Of a DNA stretch of 64,000 bases, positions 22,766 through 33,460 are shown one piece after another. The translations under genes were made by a program, and so were the position numbers. The notes beneath the pieces are model-generated. The model was given only the letters and a program-made list of their open reading frames with translations, did not search any database and had not been told where the DNA came from. Every line of letters starts with the position of its first letter. Position 1 is the stretch's first letter. Location: NCBI GenBank assembly GCA_029706075.1, contig JAINUG010000088.1, forward strand, positions 2,279,001-2,343,000, given 5' to 3'. The stretch is from Aldrovandia affinis. Taxonomy: Eukaryota; Chordata; Actinopteri; Notacanthiformes; Halosauridae.

Positions 22766-22922
22766 CGAACCGTGACAAAAAACGCAATAAATAAAAAAAA
22801 TAAAAAATAAAAATAATAATAATAATAATAAGATATGAAAAGTTATAAGAATAGATTTAAAAAAATATATAGAGTAAAAAATACAAATAAATCATTAAAA
22901 GACTAAATCAAAGTGCTAGTGT

Positions 22923-25749
22923 TTAGTCATAAATATTGCAGAACATGAAGGTTTTTAGCTTAGTTTTGAATATATTTCGAGTTTGGGCTTGTTTGAGTTC
23001 TTCAGGAAGTTTATTCCAGATGCACGAGACAGAATGACTAAAAGCTGCTTCACCGTGTTTTGTTTTCACTCTTGGAGTGTTTAATAGACTGGTCCCAGCT
23101 GACCTTAGGGGTCTAGCTGGAATGTAAGGTGAGAAGAGGTCTGATATGTATTTTGGTCCAAGACCATTTAACGATTTGTAGACAGTTAGGAGTATTTTGA
23201 ATTCAATTCTCTGACAGACTGGTAACCAGTGTAGAGATCTGAGAATAGGTGTAATGTGTTCAAATTTTTTAGTTTTTGTTAAGACTCCATTACAATAATC
23301 AAGACTACTCGACATGACATGAAAACTCTAATTCTTGCTTGCTTGGCTGATTTTGTTATTGAGCTGTTTGTGGCTGTTGAAGTTTAGATCAAAGTCTAGA
23401 ATTACACCAAGATTTCTGACCTGGTTTTTAGTCTGAAGAAAGAGAGAATCATGGTGGGCACTGAATTTTGATCTTTGGTCATGTGCACCGAAGGCAATTA
23501 TCTCAGTTTTATCTTTATTTAGCTGGAGAAAATTATGTCTCATCCAGCTGTTTATCTGTTCAATGCATTGATGGAGATTGTCGATAGGACTATAGTCATT
23601 TGGTGAAAGGGCCATATAAATTTGAGTGTCATCCTCATAGTTGTGGTAGGCAATTTGGTTGTTTTTTAAGATGTGTCCTAATGGAAGCATGTAGAGATTG
23701 AATAAAAGAGGGCCAAGGATTGATCCTTGGGGAACTCCACATGTCATTTTAATTTGATCGGATACAAAGTTGCCAATGGAGACATAACAGTTTCTGTCCT
23801 GTAGGTAGGATCTAAACCAGTTTAAGACAGTGCCTGAAAGTCCAACCCAATTTTCTAGTCTGTCTATTAAAATGTTGTGGTCTACAGTATCAAAGGCAGT
23901 ACTAAGATCTAGCAACACTAAGACTGAAAATTTTCCGGAATCGGTGTTTAAACAGATATCATTTAAGACCTTGATAGGGGCCGTTTCAGTGCTATGTAAG
24001 GGGCAAAAGCCTGATTGAAAATTTTCAATGAGGTCATTTAAGGTCAAATAGTTGTTAAGTTGTTTGTAGATAACTTTTTCAATTATTTTACCTATGAAGG
24101 GTAAGTTTGATATGGGTCTGTAATTATTAAGTAAAAGTGGGTCTAGGCTGCTCTTTTTCAATAAAGGCTTAATAACTGCAGTTTTCAGAGTTTCAGGGAA
24201 ATTTCCTGATAAGAGGGAATTGTTTATTATTTGTATTAATTCACTCGCCAAGCAGCTAAAAACATTTAAAAGAAAACTCGTAGGTAGAACATCGAGGGCA
24301 CAGGTAGATGGTTTAAGATGCGACATGATTTCATCGAGAGTCTTGTAGTCGATGGTGTTAAATTGTGTCATAGTTGTTATATTATCCTTATCTGGGAATA
24401 GAGGTGACATGTTTTTCGTGCCTGACGTGGAGGAGCTAATAACTTGTCTAATGCCTTATATTTTATTGCTAAAAAAGTATGCATTTACTGGTAGAGAGGA
24501 GAGGAGTTCCTGAGCAATGGATGCTGGTGGATTTGTTAGCTTATCAACGGTGTTAAAAAGGATGCGTACGTTATTGATGTTATTGTTTATGATCTGGCGC
24601 TTCTTATTTCTGTATTATAGATTTGAAGATTCTCTTTATAGATATCATAATGGACCTGGAGATTAGATTTTCTCCATCTGCGCTCTGCTTTACGACACTC
24701 CCTTTTTTGGGCCTTTACAGATGGAGCAATTCTCCAGGGAGCTTTTTGCTTACCAGAGATGGATTTGATCCTAATAGGCGCAATAGCATCAATAACTTTT
24801 GTGATTTTGGAGTTGAAATTATGTAGGTCATTAACTGAGGTTGAAATAGAGGTTGTGATGGGGGCCAAGGAAATGGCCTCCATAAACAGTGCATTAGTGT
24901 TTTCATTGATATGTTGTTTTGTAGTAATTTCAGATATATTTTGAATAATAGGAGAAATAGACACATCAAAGAATATGCAGGAATGGTCAGATAAGGCAAT
25001 GTCAATTACAATAACATTAAGAATGTTTAGACCTTTGGTGAAGATAAGGTCCAAAATGTGACCTCGATTATGAGTTGGATGTTTCACATGTTGCTGAAGT
25101 CCAAAAACATCCAACAAGACAGAGAGTTCTTTGGCTCTGTTGTCCTCTGAGTTATCTAATTCAGCAGTAATAATGGAAAGAAGCTCAGTGAGTTCATTGA
25201 AAAAAATAGCAGAGTACTGAGGTGGTCTATATAAAATGATTAAAAGGATTCGAGGGGAGCATTTAAAAATAGCTGAAAGATATTCAAATGATAAAAATTA
25301 TCCAAATGATATCTGCTTGCAATTAAAAACATCCCTGAAAAAGGTAGCGATTCCACCTCCTTTCTTATGTGTTCTAACAACATCTAAGGATCGGTGCCTT
25401 GCTTTCTTTGTCTAGCCACGTTTCAGTCACAAATAAAATCCAGTTCATAGGAGCTAATCAAGTTGTTAATTAAAAAAGACTTATTAGCTAAAGATCTAGC
25501 ATTAAAAAGGGCTAGCTTAAGTTGTTTTGTGGCTGGTCTCAATACAGGTTGTAAATGAGAGTGTACAGAGATTAGGTTTGAGGAGTTTACAGAGCGGTCT
25601 GAGCTTTGGTTAATTTTTCTGCTACTGATGTGAACAGTTAACTGTGATGAGTCACGGGGCTGTGGGGGGACTGAGAGGTTATCCACAGTGAGCAATTCAG
25701 TTAACTGTGATGAGTCAAGGGATTGTGGTGAGACCAAAGGGTCTTCCAC
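22923..25749 (-). pseudogene. LINE B ORF2 (endonuclease and reverse transcriptase)
   Basis: The endonuclease opens with LKLALFNARSLANKSFLINN near 25490 and continues after a frame break with LQQHVKHPTHNRGHILDLIF (25100) and IALSDHSCIFFD. The reverse transcriptase (24410-23328) is an open frame of 360 codons. It carries NYRPISNLPFIGKIIEKV, FQSGFCPLHSTETA, LLDLSTAFDTVDHNIL, GVPQGSILGPLLF and NYEDDTQIY, where the catalytic Asp pair is intact but the x of YxDD is Glu instead of Ala. The C-terminus (23315-22923) has LHWLPVCQRIEFKILLTVYK and SCIWNKLPEELK. A small frame break at about 23320 and larger ones at 24410-24590 and 25120-25420 kill it. Tail-end architecture matches L2/Rex-type LINEs. Confidence 0.88.
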
Positions 25750-26462
25750 TATAAGCTGTTCAGTTGGCTAGAGGGTGTTATTTTGTGATTGGGAGTGAAA
25801 GTTCTGGGGAGCCTCAGCGCAAAGGGGGGATGATTTTTCGGGATCAGTTGAGATGAGAGGAGATGAGTTGCATGGCTGTGGGGAGATTTCAAAAGCATCA
25901 AGGCAGGGGGAGAAGAATTGACGAGGCTGAAATGTATGTTACTTGTTAGAAGGTTTTCTCCTAACCTGTTAAGGTGGAGGCCATCTCTTCTGAAAAGACC
26001 TCTCTGTCTCCAAAAAATGTTAAAATTGTCAATGAAATTCAGCCCCTTGAGTTTGCACGCTCCCGAAAGCCATGTGTTTAGCCCTAGAAGTCGGCTAAAC
26101 TCAAAGTCACATCTGCCCACAGTAGGCAGAGGTCCACTGATGAAAGTTTCAGTCTCTAGCTTGCCAAGTTTATTAAAAAGTTCTATAAAATCCTGTTTCA
26201 TGTCTATTGAGCCTATTTTATAGGAGTCATTTGAGCCCAGATGTAGTATAAGTTGTCTTGTACCTGGGTGATCAGACAGTATTTTTACATAGTCTTTTGT
26301 TATGTCTTTAACCATTGCATCAGGAAGGCAACATGTATCAATCCTTTTACCTCTCACATTTCTGATGGTTGAGTCTCCGATCAATAGAATATATTTTGGA
26401 GCTAAATCCATGGTCTGTCGCGGTTCCCTGTTAAGGCGATGCATTTTGGACATCCGTTCCAT
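25749..26462 (-). pseudogene. LINE B ORF1, SGNH esterase-like domain
   Basis: An open minus-strand frame of about 237 codons. LLIGDSTIRNVRG holds block I (Ser in GDS), LILHLGSNDSYKIG the Asn of block III, and FRRDGLHLNRLGENLL the catalytic Asp and His, so all SGNH landmarks are present in order. The TAG stop is at 25751-25749 and the ORF2 frame starts at the same place, a tight ORF1/ORF2 junction. The protein would act as the element's RNA-binding partner; the esterase role in retrotransposition is established only for related fish LINEs. The N-terminus is in the overlapping frame at 26431-26841. Confidence 0.8.
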
Positions 26463-26841
26463 GCCTCGTTCTGATCCGTGAATTCCCCGTGTCTGCGCAC
26501 TTCGCTGTGGGCTGGGGATTCACGCGACCACGTGGCTTGTGGGCCTTGCTCCTAGAATTTGCATGATTTATCTGTCCATTATATTTTGAGGATGTTGGCT
26601 GTGGTCTCGTTAGTTCTGGAAAATGTATATCGTAGTCTAGTTTCTTTGTGCTAGTTAACATGGGTGAATCACCAATAGGCGAAAGAAGTCGCAAGCTAAC
26701 TGGGCCTACTCTAGGCTCGTTAGCATAACACAAGCTAACATTTGCAGTAGCTTCCAGGACGACAAGTCTTTTGTGAAATCTTTTTTCCAATAGATCAATT
26801 CTCTGCAAAAGGCTTTCACAGTCCACAGCGTTTGGGGGCAT
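26431..26841 (-). pseudogene. LINE B ORF1, N-terminal part
   Basis: Begins at an ATG (26841-26839) with a heptad-like stretch (LLQRIDLLEKRFHKRLVVLE), likely a coiled coil for oligomerisation. A polar, Ser/Pro/Arg-rich linker follows. It overlaps the esterase frame by 32 bases in another phase, so a single frameshift near 26440 split one original ORF1. Confidence 0.7.
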
Positions 26842-27099
26842 GTTGACGCAGAAAGCCTCCTACCTTGACTGGAGAGCTCTGAGTAGCAACAGTCAAGTTT
26901 CAGGTAGCAGTCCCTGGAGGAGAAGCCGAAAACACCAGCAGCACATCCCAGGGATACCCCGGTCAGCGACGGTCTTCCTCCATTTCTCGGTTGCTCCAGC
27001 AGCTACACCAAGAGGATGTTCGCCGGTAAATCGCCTTCACTTTCCAAATAAGATTAAGATAATATTTACAGATGCTTTCTCCTGACTTTCATTATAATC

Positions 27100-27880
27100 C
27101 AGGGAAGTGGTAAATTCGTTCTCCCAAGGATCTCAGATCAGGAGAAGTAGAATTGTTGCAACCACAACCAAAGAGGATCCCACGATTAAAAAGAAAATAC
27201 GTACATGTTTTCACACGCCACGTGACAAACCCTGGATGGGAACAGAGCAGACTGGAGACACGGAGTGGAGTTTGACGGTCTACGGACCGGATTTTATTTT
27301 TTTTTTTCCTGTCTCTCCCCCCAGACATGGGGAAGAGACAGTGGGAGAAGCAGGTTAACATATAACAAAACAAAGACAAACACAGACACAAAATCTTCAC
27401 CCTACCACCACCCGCGAAGCTTTCGGGTAAAAACAACGAACTAAAATAAAAAACTAAAATAATTATAACTTACAGGACACCCCGTCTCTTCCTCCGGAGT
27501 TCCCCTCGAACCTCCCCAGGCACACACATATCCAGTGTCATTCATACTGAGACACTCGAACTTTGCAAGAAGCACTCTACTCAGTCACTTTCGACAAACG
27601 CACACAAAATTCAACAAACATCAAACATCCAACATCCAAATCCCCACTCGCCCCACCTGCTCTTAAATAGGCTTAGTTTATGCCTGGCTCAGGTGGGACT
27701 CGTGAGGCAATCACCCAATCACAATCACTCAACTCACATTCTCACCCAGACACCCAATCAGCCAATTGATTTCCATATCAATTGACTGATTGACACCAAT
27801 TAAATAATAAAATAATAATTAAACCAATTATGGCCTTTGGAGCAACCTTCCGGGCCGACGATAGAACAATAAAATGATAG
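27100..27880. other. Unclassified repeat-like sequence
   Basis: CpG-containing, pyrimidine-rich blocks (CCCGCGAAGCTTTCGGGTAA near 27409, then CACCCCGTCTCTTCCTCCGG) and a run of short CACCCAATCA-type repeats around 27710-27770 suggest an LTR or leader of a retroelement on the minus strand. I find no terminal repeats. Confidence 0.3.
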
Positions 27881-28706
27881 AATAAAGCACTTCAGAACTC
27901 GCTCTCACTGCTTCAATGCCCACGGCGACGTAGCTTGAATGTAAGCCTATTAGAATGTGTATAATGAGCATAAGGCACACTGGTAAAACATTCACAGGTG
28001 CAGTCTTTCATTTCTTGAGGCTTTGCAGGTAGAGTTGCATTCACACTATTGTAGGCCGTGCGGTTCTTTTTCGGTTTATATGAAGGGGTCAAGAATCTTG
28101 GTGCCAGGGCCCGGTGTCAGTCCGGTGTCGGGGTCGGGGTAATCGTGGCTGCCTTTGGGCAGAATGGGTCAGGATAAGGTCTTTGTTGCTTTCTGGAAGG
28201 CAAGAAAAGGCGACATGGTTAGGAGAGCACAGAATATGCAGTGTTCCCAGGCAAGCTCCTCTTCTCTGGCCCCGATGCTGGTTTTTAAGCCTTGGAATTG
28301 ATAAGTGAACGGTGGCTCAGCTGTGCTAATAGTGAATTGGAGGCAGGTGTGTCAGTCCTGGGAAAAGGCCTGCCTAGCAGTAGCTGAACTTGCTATGACA
28401 GACATCATGGCCGTCTCATTTGTAGCTAATGGTCTGCTTCTGAGTTGCTTGTCAGACATAATTTAAATACAAGGGACTAGGTTACTAACTTAAACTTAAG
28501 AGTGGATATGCTAGGCCTTGGAATCCAAAATTAAAATAAGGCAAAATAAGTGAATGCTTGGGAGCCTGCTCCACTCGTGTCTCCTTCGTTCACATGCTTA
28601 ACCAGAAGTCTTGACATCCTGACATAAAGCCCGTCTGTCAATGTGTCAGAATAAATGTCTGTGGTGGCCAGTGTATACATTAAGCTTGCTGATGTTCTGA
28701 CCAACA
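27881..28706. other. No gene recognised
   Basis: A GGTGTC/GGGGTC-rich patch near 28110-28140 and otherwise plain sequence. No supported exon. Confidence 0.4.
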
Positions 28707-28714
28707 TATATATA

Positions 28715-29301
28715 CAGTGGCGTACCGTGGGGGTTCAGTCAGGGCCTTCAGTAAGCAATTGTAAACCACATACACACATCTTACACGTCTCTGTTACAGC
28801 CAACACAGCCATATGCAAATAATGCACACATTATGCCACACACAGGCTCTCAACAACACGACAGCTGATCAACAATTACAACAGTAGGCTAGATTAGGGT
28901 GGGTAAATGCAGAGTAAATTTCCCCACATGGATCAATAAAGTAATCTACTAATACACTTGTGTCACTGTGCACATTCACGTCACTCTGAAAATGACGCAA
29001 ATAGTAAAGCACTCACCCGTCACTTGTAAATAAAGTCCATGCGTCTGTCTTTTTTGAGAAAGCGTTCAATAACATCCTCATGTAGTTGTCCTTTTTGCTT
29101 CAGTTGATTGAGCAGTTCTTTCTCAATGGAGAGAGTCGCCAAAGAAGACAGTCTTATTTGTGTTCCTTGCGTAGGTTTTTATCCGTTTGAGAGCCGAAAA
29201 AGAGCACTCCACAGAGGCTGTAGACACTGGGATTGTTAGGATCAGGCATGTGAGTGCATAACGCTAAAGAGGAGGGCCCTGCTGGCCCTGACAGCCCACC
29301 A

Positions 29302-29304
<3 letters not shown>
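28715..29304 (-). mobile_element. Internally deleted hAT element
   Basis: Ends CAGTGGCGTACCGTGGGG (left) and CCCACCACTG (right, inverse CAGTGGTGGG) are imperfect terminal inverted repeats. Both flanks read TATATATA (28707-28714, 29305-29312), the 8-bp duplication of hAT, although the target is a TA microsatellite. The minus strand keeps a transposase C-terminal piece (about 29240-29040, ending LLNQLKQKGQLHEDVIERFL and a basic MDFIYK end). Length 590 bp, so it is non-autonomous. Confidence 0.75.

Positions 29305-29336
<32 letters not shown>
29305..29336. repeat. (TA)n microsatellite
   Basis: A run of alternating TA, the insertion target of the adjacent hAT element. Confidence 0.95.
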
Positions 29337-29340
<4 letters not shown>

Positions 29341-30602
29341 CAGTATATCAGTCTAGAGATATGTTTTGTACTGCTCAACTTTACCTAATCAAACCTGCGG
29401 GCTTTGTGATAAGCCAAGAAGGGTTTATATGGTAGATTAGAGTTGTGTTTGGTAGATTAGAGTTGTGTTTTAGAGTTGTGTTTTAACACTATTAATCAGC
29501 CGACTTTACTATGGAAATTTCCACAGATGCATGCCTAAAAGCCACAGGTGGAAATCAGTTAAAGGCAAATTCTGCAGGGATATCAGGACGTTTTTTTTAC
29601 AGAGAGAAAATCAATGCCGGTAACAGATTGTCAGATCAGGTAGTTGAGGCAGAAACACTTGGGGTTATTCACATCTAGGCTTGATGCAGTACTGGATATT
29701 CTTTATACTAGGAAATTATGAGCCTAGTGCAGGCTTATTTTAGGTGTGCATGTATGTATTTGATTTGTGCGTGTGTGTGTGTGTGTGTGTTTGTGGCATT
29801 GGGTGCTTATCCCAGTCAAAAAAAAACGAACAACTAATATTCATAGGTCAATGACCGACAGATAAGTTTAAATATCATTTGGTGAAAGGGGAAAGAATGT
29901 GTCTAAATGAGAACTAAATGAAACAGGTGAGGAGTGTGATCACAGCATGCTCTGTTCTCTCCTGTTCTGGTCTCTTAATGTGGCAGATTGGCTGTTTGCA
30001 TTAATCTTGGCAAATATATTTCAGCTGCCCGTTATTAGGCAAGGGAAAGCCTTTTGGCGCATCACCCACTGGGGACAAGAGCATAGCACCATGGGTATGA
30101 TACACTGAGCCAAACTTGTCATGTTTTTTCACCCGTCAAGTACATGTATAAACATGTATAGATATTTGGATATTACTGTTGTTGTATATTGTTCTCTCAT
30201 ACATTTGTATGCTATGGCAATAGTTCCTGTTTGTATTTCACACCAGTAAAGCGTTTTCAATTGCACTTGATTTAAAAACTGAAAAAAGAGGTTAGAATGG
30301 TGAGAGAGAAAGAGAGAGGAGGGAGAGAGTGATAGAAAGTGAGATAGAGTGAGTGTTTTGGAAAGGTGAAATGGAACCTGAGGGGAGGGGCTGAGAAAAA
30401 AGGAAAGAGAATGGTCCACACCATTCTGCTGTTATCTTCCTGGTTATGAGATGAGATGAGAATGTGATTGGGGGACTGGATGCTCCTGGACAGGAGCTGA
30501 TTTGAGGACTTGCCCCTTGGTGAAAAGTCCTGGCTGACTTATTTTCTGGCATGATAGCCCTGTAGAAAACAAAAGGATAAGCCTTTGTGTATCTGCAGCT
30601 CT
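29337..30602. other. No gene; short tandem repeats
   Basis: Holds a 21-base duplication (GGTAGATTAGAGTTGTGTTT type, 29430-29485) and a (GT)n run at about 29769-29791. The rest is unassigned; a purine-rich (GAGA) stretch lies at 30300-30345. Confidence 0.5.
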
Positions 30603-30782
30603 GTTGTGTGCATGCATAGTATGAGTATGCGTATGTGTGAGTGTACGTTGTGTGCATTAACGTTATGACTGTGTGTATGTGTTAGTGTATGTTGTGTGCA
30701 AGTACGGTATGAGTGTGCGTATGTGTGAGTGTATGTTTTGTGCATATACGTGCATTATGAATGTGCATATGTGTCAGTGAAT
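30603..30782. repeat. 44-bp minisatellite, four units
   Basis: Units start at 30603, 30647, 30691 and 30735, each beginning GTTGTGTGCA (GTTTTGTGCA in the last) and ending GTGTAC/GTGTAT. The first three are exactly 44 bases and the last 48. The sequence is GT-rich with ATG-containing spacers. Confidence 0.85.
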
Positions 30783-30871
30783 CTGCTCACAATGTGAACA
30801 CATGCATTCTTATTCATATATACATGTCTGTTTATGTATGTGTGTGTCTGAGTTTATATCCATGTGTATGT

Positions 30872-31000
30872 CCACAAGGGTTCCCACGTGTCATGGAAAA
30901 ACCTTGAAAATCATTGGGAAATGTATGTCATGGAAACCAGACATTTTATGTCATGGAAAGTCATGGAAATTGGAAATTTGATTTGAGTGGGAGCCCTGTG
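30872..31000. mobile_element. Small hAT-like MITE
   Basis: The left end CCACAAGGGTTCCCACGTG and right end AGTGGGAGCCCTGTG are inverted and frame repeated GTCATGGAAA units. This GTCATGGAAAAxCCTTGAAAA wording is common in fish hAT-type MITEs. The duplication is not resolved. Confidence 0.5.
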
Positions 31001-31007
31001 TATAGTG

Positions 31008-31515
31008 CCCTCCAAAATACACTTATAAACTGCAACCCAATCATAGTATTCCTCTCTGTGAAGTTTTTGACAGACTGTTCTTGATGAAACTGCCTGCTCA
31101 TGCCCTAGATCGATATTTGCAGCCAACTGATTGATTTGTTCATCTGTTTTGCCTTGCATCTTGAACCAATGCGCTGACATCACGATTGAGGAGTATGTGC
31201 TTTTGACCACAGTTGCCCCTAGTTGATGATGTCTTCCCTCAGACTTCCATGCCAACATCATTTATCCAATCTTCCTCTTGAAACATCAGCAAGTTCAGCA
31301 GTCTTCGCCTGCAAAACATGCCCCAACAATTACCCCTCTTTCAAAGTCATGGAGATAATGGGCAACTGGGCCTGCCAAGAATTTTTTACATGAACCTAAA
31401 CATGATGGGATGTTAATTGCTTAACTGACTCAGGAACCACACTTGTGTGGAGGCACCTGCTTTCAATATACTTTGTATCCCTCATTTACTCAAGTGGTTC
31501 ATTTATTTTGGCTGT
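31008..31515 (-). mobile_element. Deleted Tc1-like remnant
   Basis: The stretch ACACCTGC-like GCACCTGCTTTCAATATAC, CTTTGTATCCCTCATTTACT, CAAGTGGTTCATTTATTTTG at 31452-31515 matches the terminal-proximal wording of Tc1-type elements. The minus frame 31260-31000 (VSSRTVCQKLHREEYYDWVA) resembles the transposase helix-turn-helix SxxTVxRxLHExG.YxRVA. The catalytic domain is missing. Confidence 0.45.
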
Positions 31516-32102
31516 ACATACCCACACACATACACACGCATGGACATATGCATGCACTAAAACCGTTAGGACTTAATTTACTTGAAGAAACCGGCATATT
31601 TTTTCTGCACTTCTTTTCTTCTCTTTTTTTCTCCCAAAATATTTCCTTATTTCATTTTTTTCTCTCCACATTTATTCCTCACCACAGGAAAAAGTAATTG
31701 CATCTGGATATTTCTATAATACCGTAAATCCATTCCCAGCTGTCAGAAACGAGGTCCCAAAATAGAAGTTATGAATTAAAGAGCTGGAGTCAATGTGGAC
31801 TGCCTGAATAAAGACCTCCCACCCATCCACTCATCAACCCCCAGTCAGCAGGAAGCCCTGAATCTCTCCAGTAACTCATCACACATGGCTTATCCCTTTG
31901 TACCAGCCTGCCTGAGTCATGACCATCTCCACTCTCACCACTCACCACTGCCGGGCCGACATTATTCTACGCCAGTCCTCACTGTGCTGCAGGAAGCACT
32001 TAACATCCAAGAGAAGAAATCTGACCCACTGCTGCAACTTTACAGCTATCAGAGATGCAAGAGAGAGTGACAATAGTCGGTGCACCTTTGCTTAAAAGGT
32101 CA
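31516..32102. other. No recognised gene; one open frame
   Basis: The frame 31795-32070 (plus, 91 codons, begins at a GTG-class or unclear start; Ser/His/Pro-rich) has no motif I know and no splice support. It may be chance. Confidence 0.3.
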
Positions 32103-32339
32103 AGAGCTATATTTACTAAGATAGTGGCTGTCATAGTAAACAGCGGAAAGGCGGTCAGTTTTTTTTGTGAGACTATTTTATAGCAACACATTAAAGACCA
32201 ATGCACTCATAAGCAATTTTCAGTTGGATACACCCATAAAAGGTGTCTGAAACAACATAGCACACTCACATGTCCACATCAGGCCAAGAAATGGATGCGC
32301 AGCAACCAGGCACAAGTAGCGAGGGAACAACAAGAAAAT

Positions 32340-32600
32340 GAAAACTTAAATTTACAGATCAGGAAATAAAGGTATTAGTCAATGAAGTACAGCGTCACAG
32401 CGCCATATTACAGTATAGGAGAACAACACCAATGAAGAAGAAAAAAGAAATAAATTCATTAGGCATAACAAAACAGTAGATCATGCAAAGAAAATATTAC
32501 ATGACGTTAGGCGGCGTCCAAAAGAAAAAAAAACAATATAATTACGGGAAAAATACACATTAAAGGTGGTAAAGAATATAAAAAGGAAAGAATATTAGAA
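32340..32600 (+). pseudogene. Harbinger Myb/SANT-like protein remnant
   Basis: From 32348 the frame reads KFTDQEIKVLVNEVQRHSAI, the start of the Myb-like DNA-binding protein (NAIF1-related pattern) carried by PIF/Harbinger elements, where it recruits the nuclease. Later pieces in shifted frames include KKKKEINSLGI and a GGVQKKKN stretch. Stops and frameshifts abound, so it is dead. Confidence 0.6.
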
Positions 32601-33320
32601 TAGAAAATTGAAAGTAAAACTGAATTCACAATTCATTCTATACCCTCCTGACCACATACGCACAATAAGATAATTGTTCAAATTAAGAACTGCATTTTTT
32701 ATACTAACTGCTAGCTGAAGACAAATTGGTCAATAGAAATCCTGCATCCTTTCAAATAACTTTTATTTCAAGTTCTCGTAAATAATAGGCCTATGTAGGC
32801 CTGTGCTATATAGAATATATATTTAAAATTCTTACATACATGTAGCTGTCTGTAGATACAGGTATTCCTGAAAATAAATCTGTTGTGACATGAATCGGTG
32901 TATTTTGCAACATTTGTGATTATTTGTTTTATTTTTGCAACATTTGTGATTATTTGTTTTGCATTAATGGGACAGCAAGAGGTCTAGCACATCGGAAAGC
33001 GTTTCCTCCCACAGTACAAAGGCTAATTGGAGAGTCTAAAGCATTGTGAAATACCCTGTGATGGATTGGGCTGTCCATATCAGCACTCATAAAATACCAC
33101 ATGGTTTCAAGAGTTCTCCCGCAAAGAGAGTTGCAATTAAGGCATGCTTTAGTAAATCAGACAAAATACTTAATCGACCTAATTTACAAAATCTCCACAC
33201 TGTTTTAATGCATTCACCCCATGTATACATATACATTGACAGATTTAACTACTCATCTAAGGAAGGTTGAAAAATGACGTAACCCCTGCAAATTACAGCC
33301 GATTTTACTCCTTGCAATCA

Positions 33321-33427
33321 TTTAGCAAATCTGACATTGAAGATATTGCGACCTTGTTGCGACTGCTTTTCAAATGCAAAAGCAGTCGCTATAAGGTCGC
33401 AATATTTACAATGTCAGATTTAGTAAA
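33321..33427. repeat. Long imperfect hairpin (50-bp stem)
   Basis: The left arm 33321-33370 (TTTAGCAAATCTGACATTG...) pairs with 33378-33427 across a 7-base loop (CAAATGC), with about six mismatches in 50 pairs. It lies just inside the right end of the Harbinger-like element. It could be a transposon subterminal hairpin or give a double-stranded transcript. Confidence 0.9.
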
Positions 33428-33460
33428 CGGTCCAAACGATCCTTTAGTAAATCTAGCCCC

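Larger units (their letters stand above)
18943..22780 (-). mobile_element. LINE A: L2-like retrotransposon with esterase ORF1
   Basis: The 3' end on the minus strand is the widespread ...AAAGCGCTATACAAATAAATTTG type (18946-18968), with a self-complementary ACAATTTAATTGT just upstream. Going 5' on the minus strand come ORF2 (about 19575-22165, endonuclease then reverse transcriptase) and ORF1 esterase (about 22200-22765). The 5' end abuts the 3' tail of LINE B near 22785. All frames are broken. Confidence 0.85.
22785..27090 (-). mobile_element. LINE B: nearly full-length esterase-ORF1 LINE
   Basis: About 4.3 kb, minus strand. ORF1 (26841-25749) is followed directly by ORF2 (from 25749 to about 22923), then an AT-rich 3' region ending in a TTATTATTATT/TTTTATTT tail at about 22780-22830. 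The 3' tail joins the 5' edge of LINE A, so LINE B was either inserted next to LINE A or truncated it. It is diverged from LINE A (different ORF1 and tail). Confidence 0.85.
32103..33460 (+). mobile_element. Harbinger-like element with terminal TTTACTAAAG repeats
   Basis: The left end AGAGCTATATTTACTAAGAT at 32103 and the right end, inverted, GGGGCTAGATTTACTAAAGG (33441-33460) are alike. Inside is a Myb/SANT-like coding remnant and, near the right end, a long hairpin. No three-base target repeat is evident. Length about 1360 bp; no nuclease gene, so it depends on another copy. Confidence 0.55.

Noticed and set aside
30603..30782. Possible CRISPR-like regular array
   Set aside because: Units are tandem without unique spacers; it is a minisatellite in eukaryotic DNA.
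31795..32070. 91-codon open frame, Ser/His/Pro-rich, possible host exon
   Set aside because: No known motif, no convincing start or splice signals, and no neighbours to support it.
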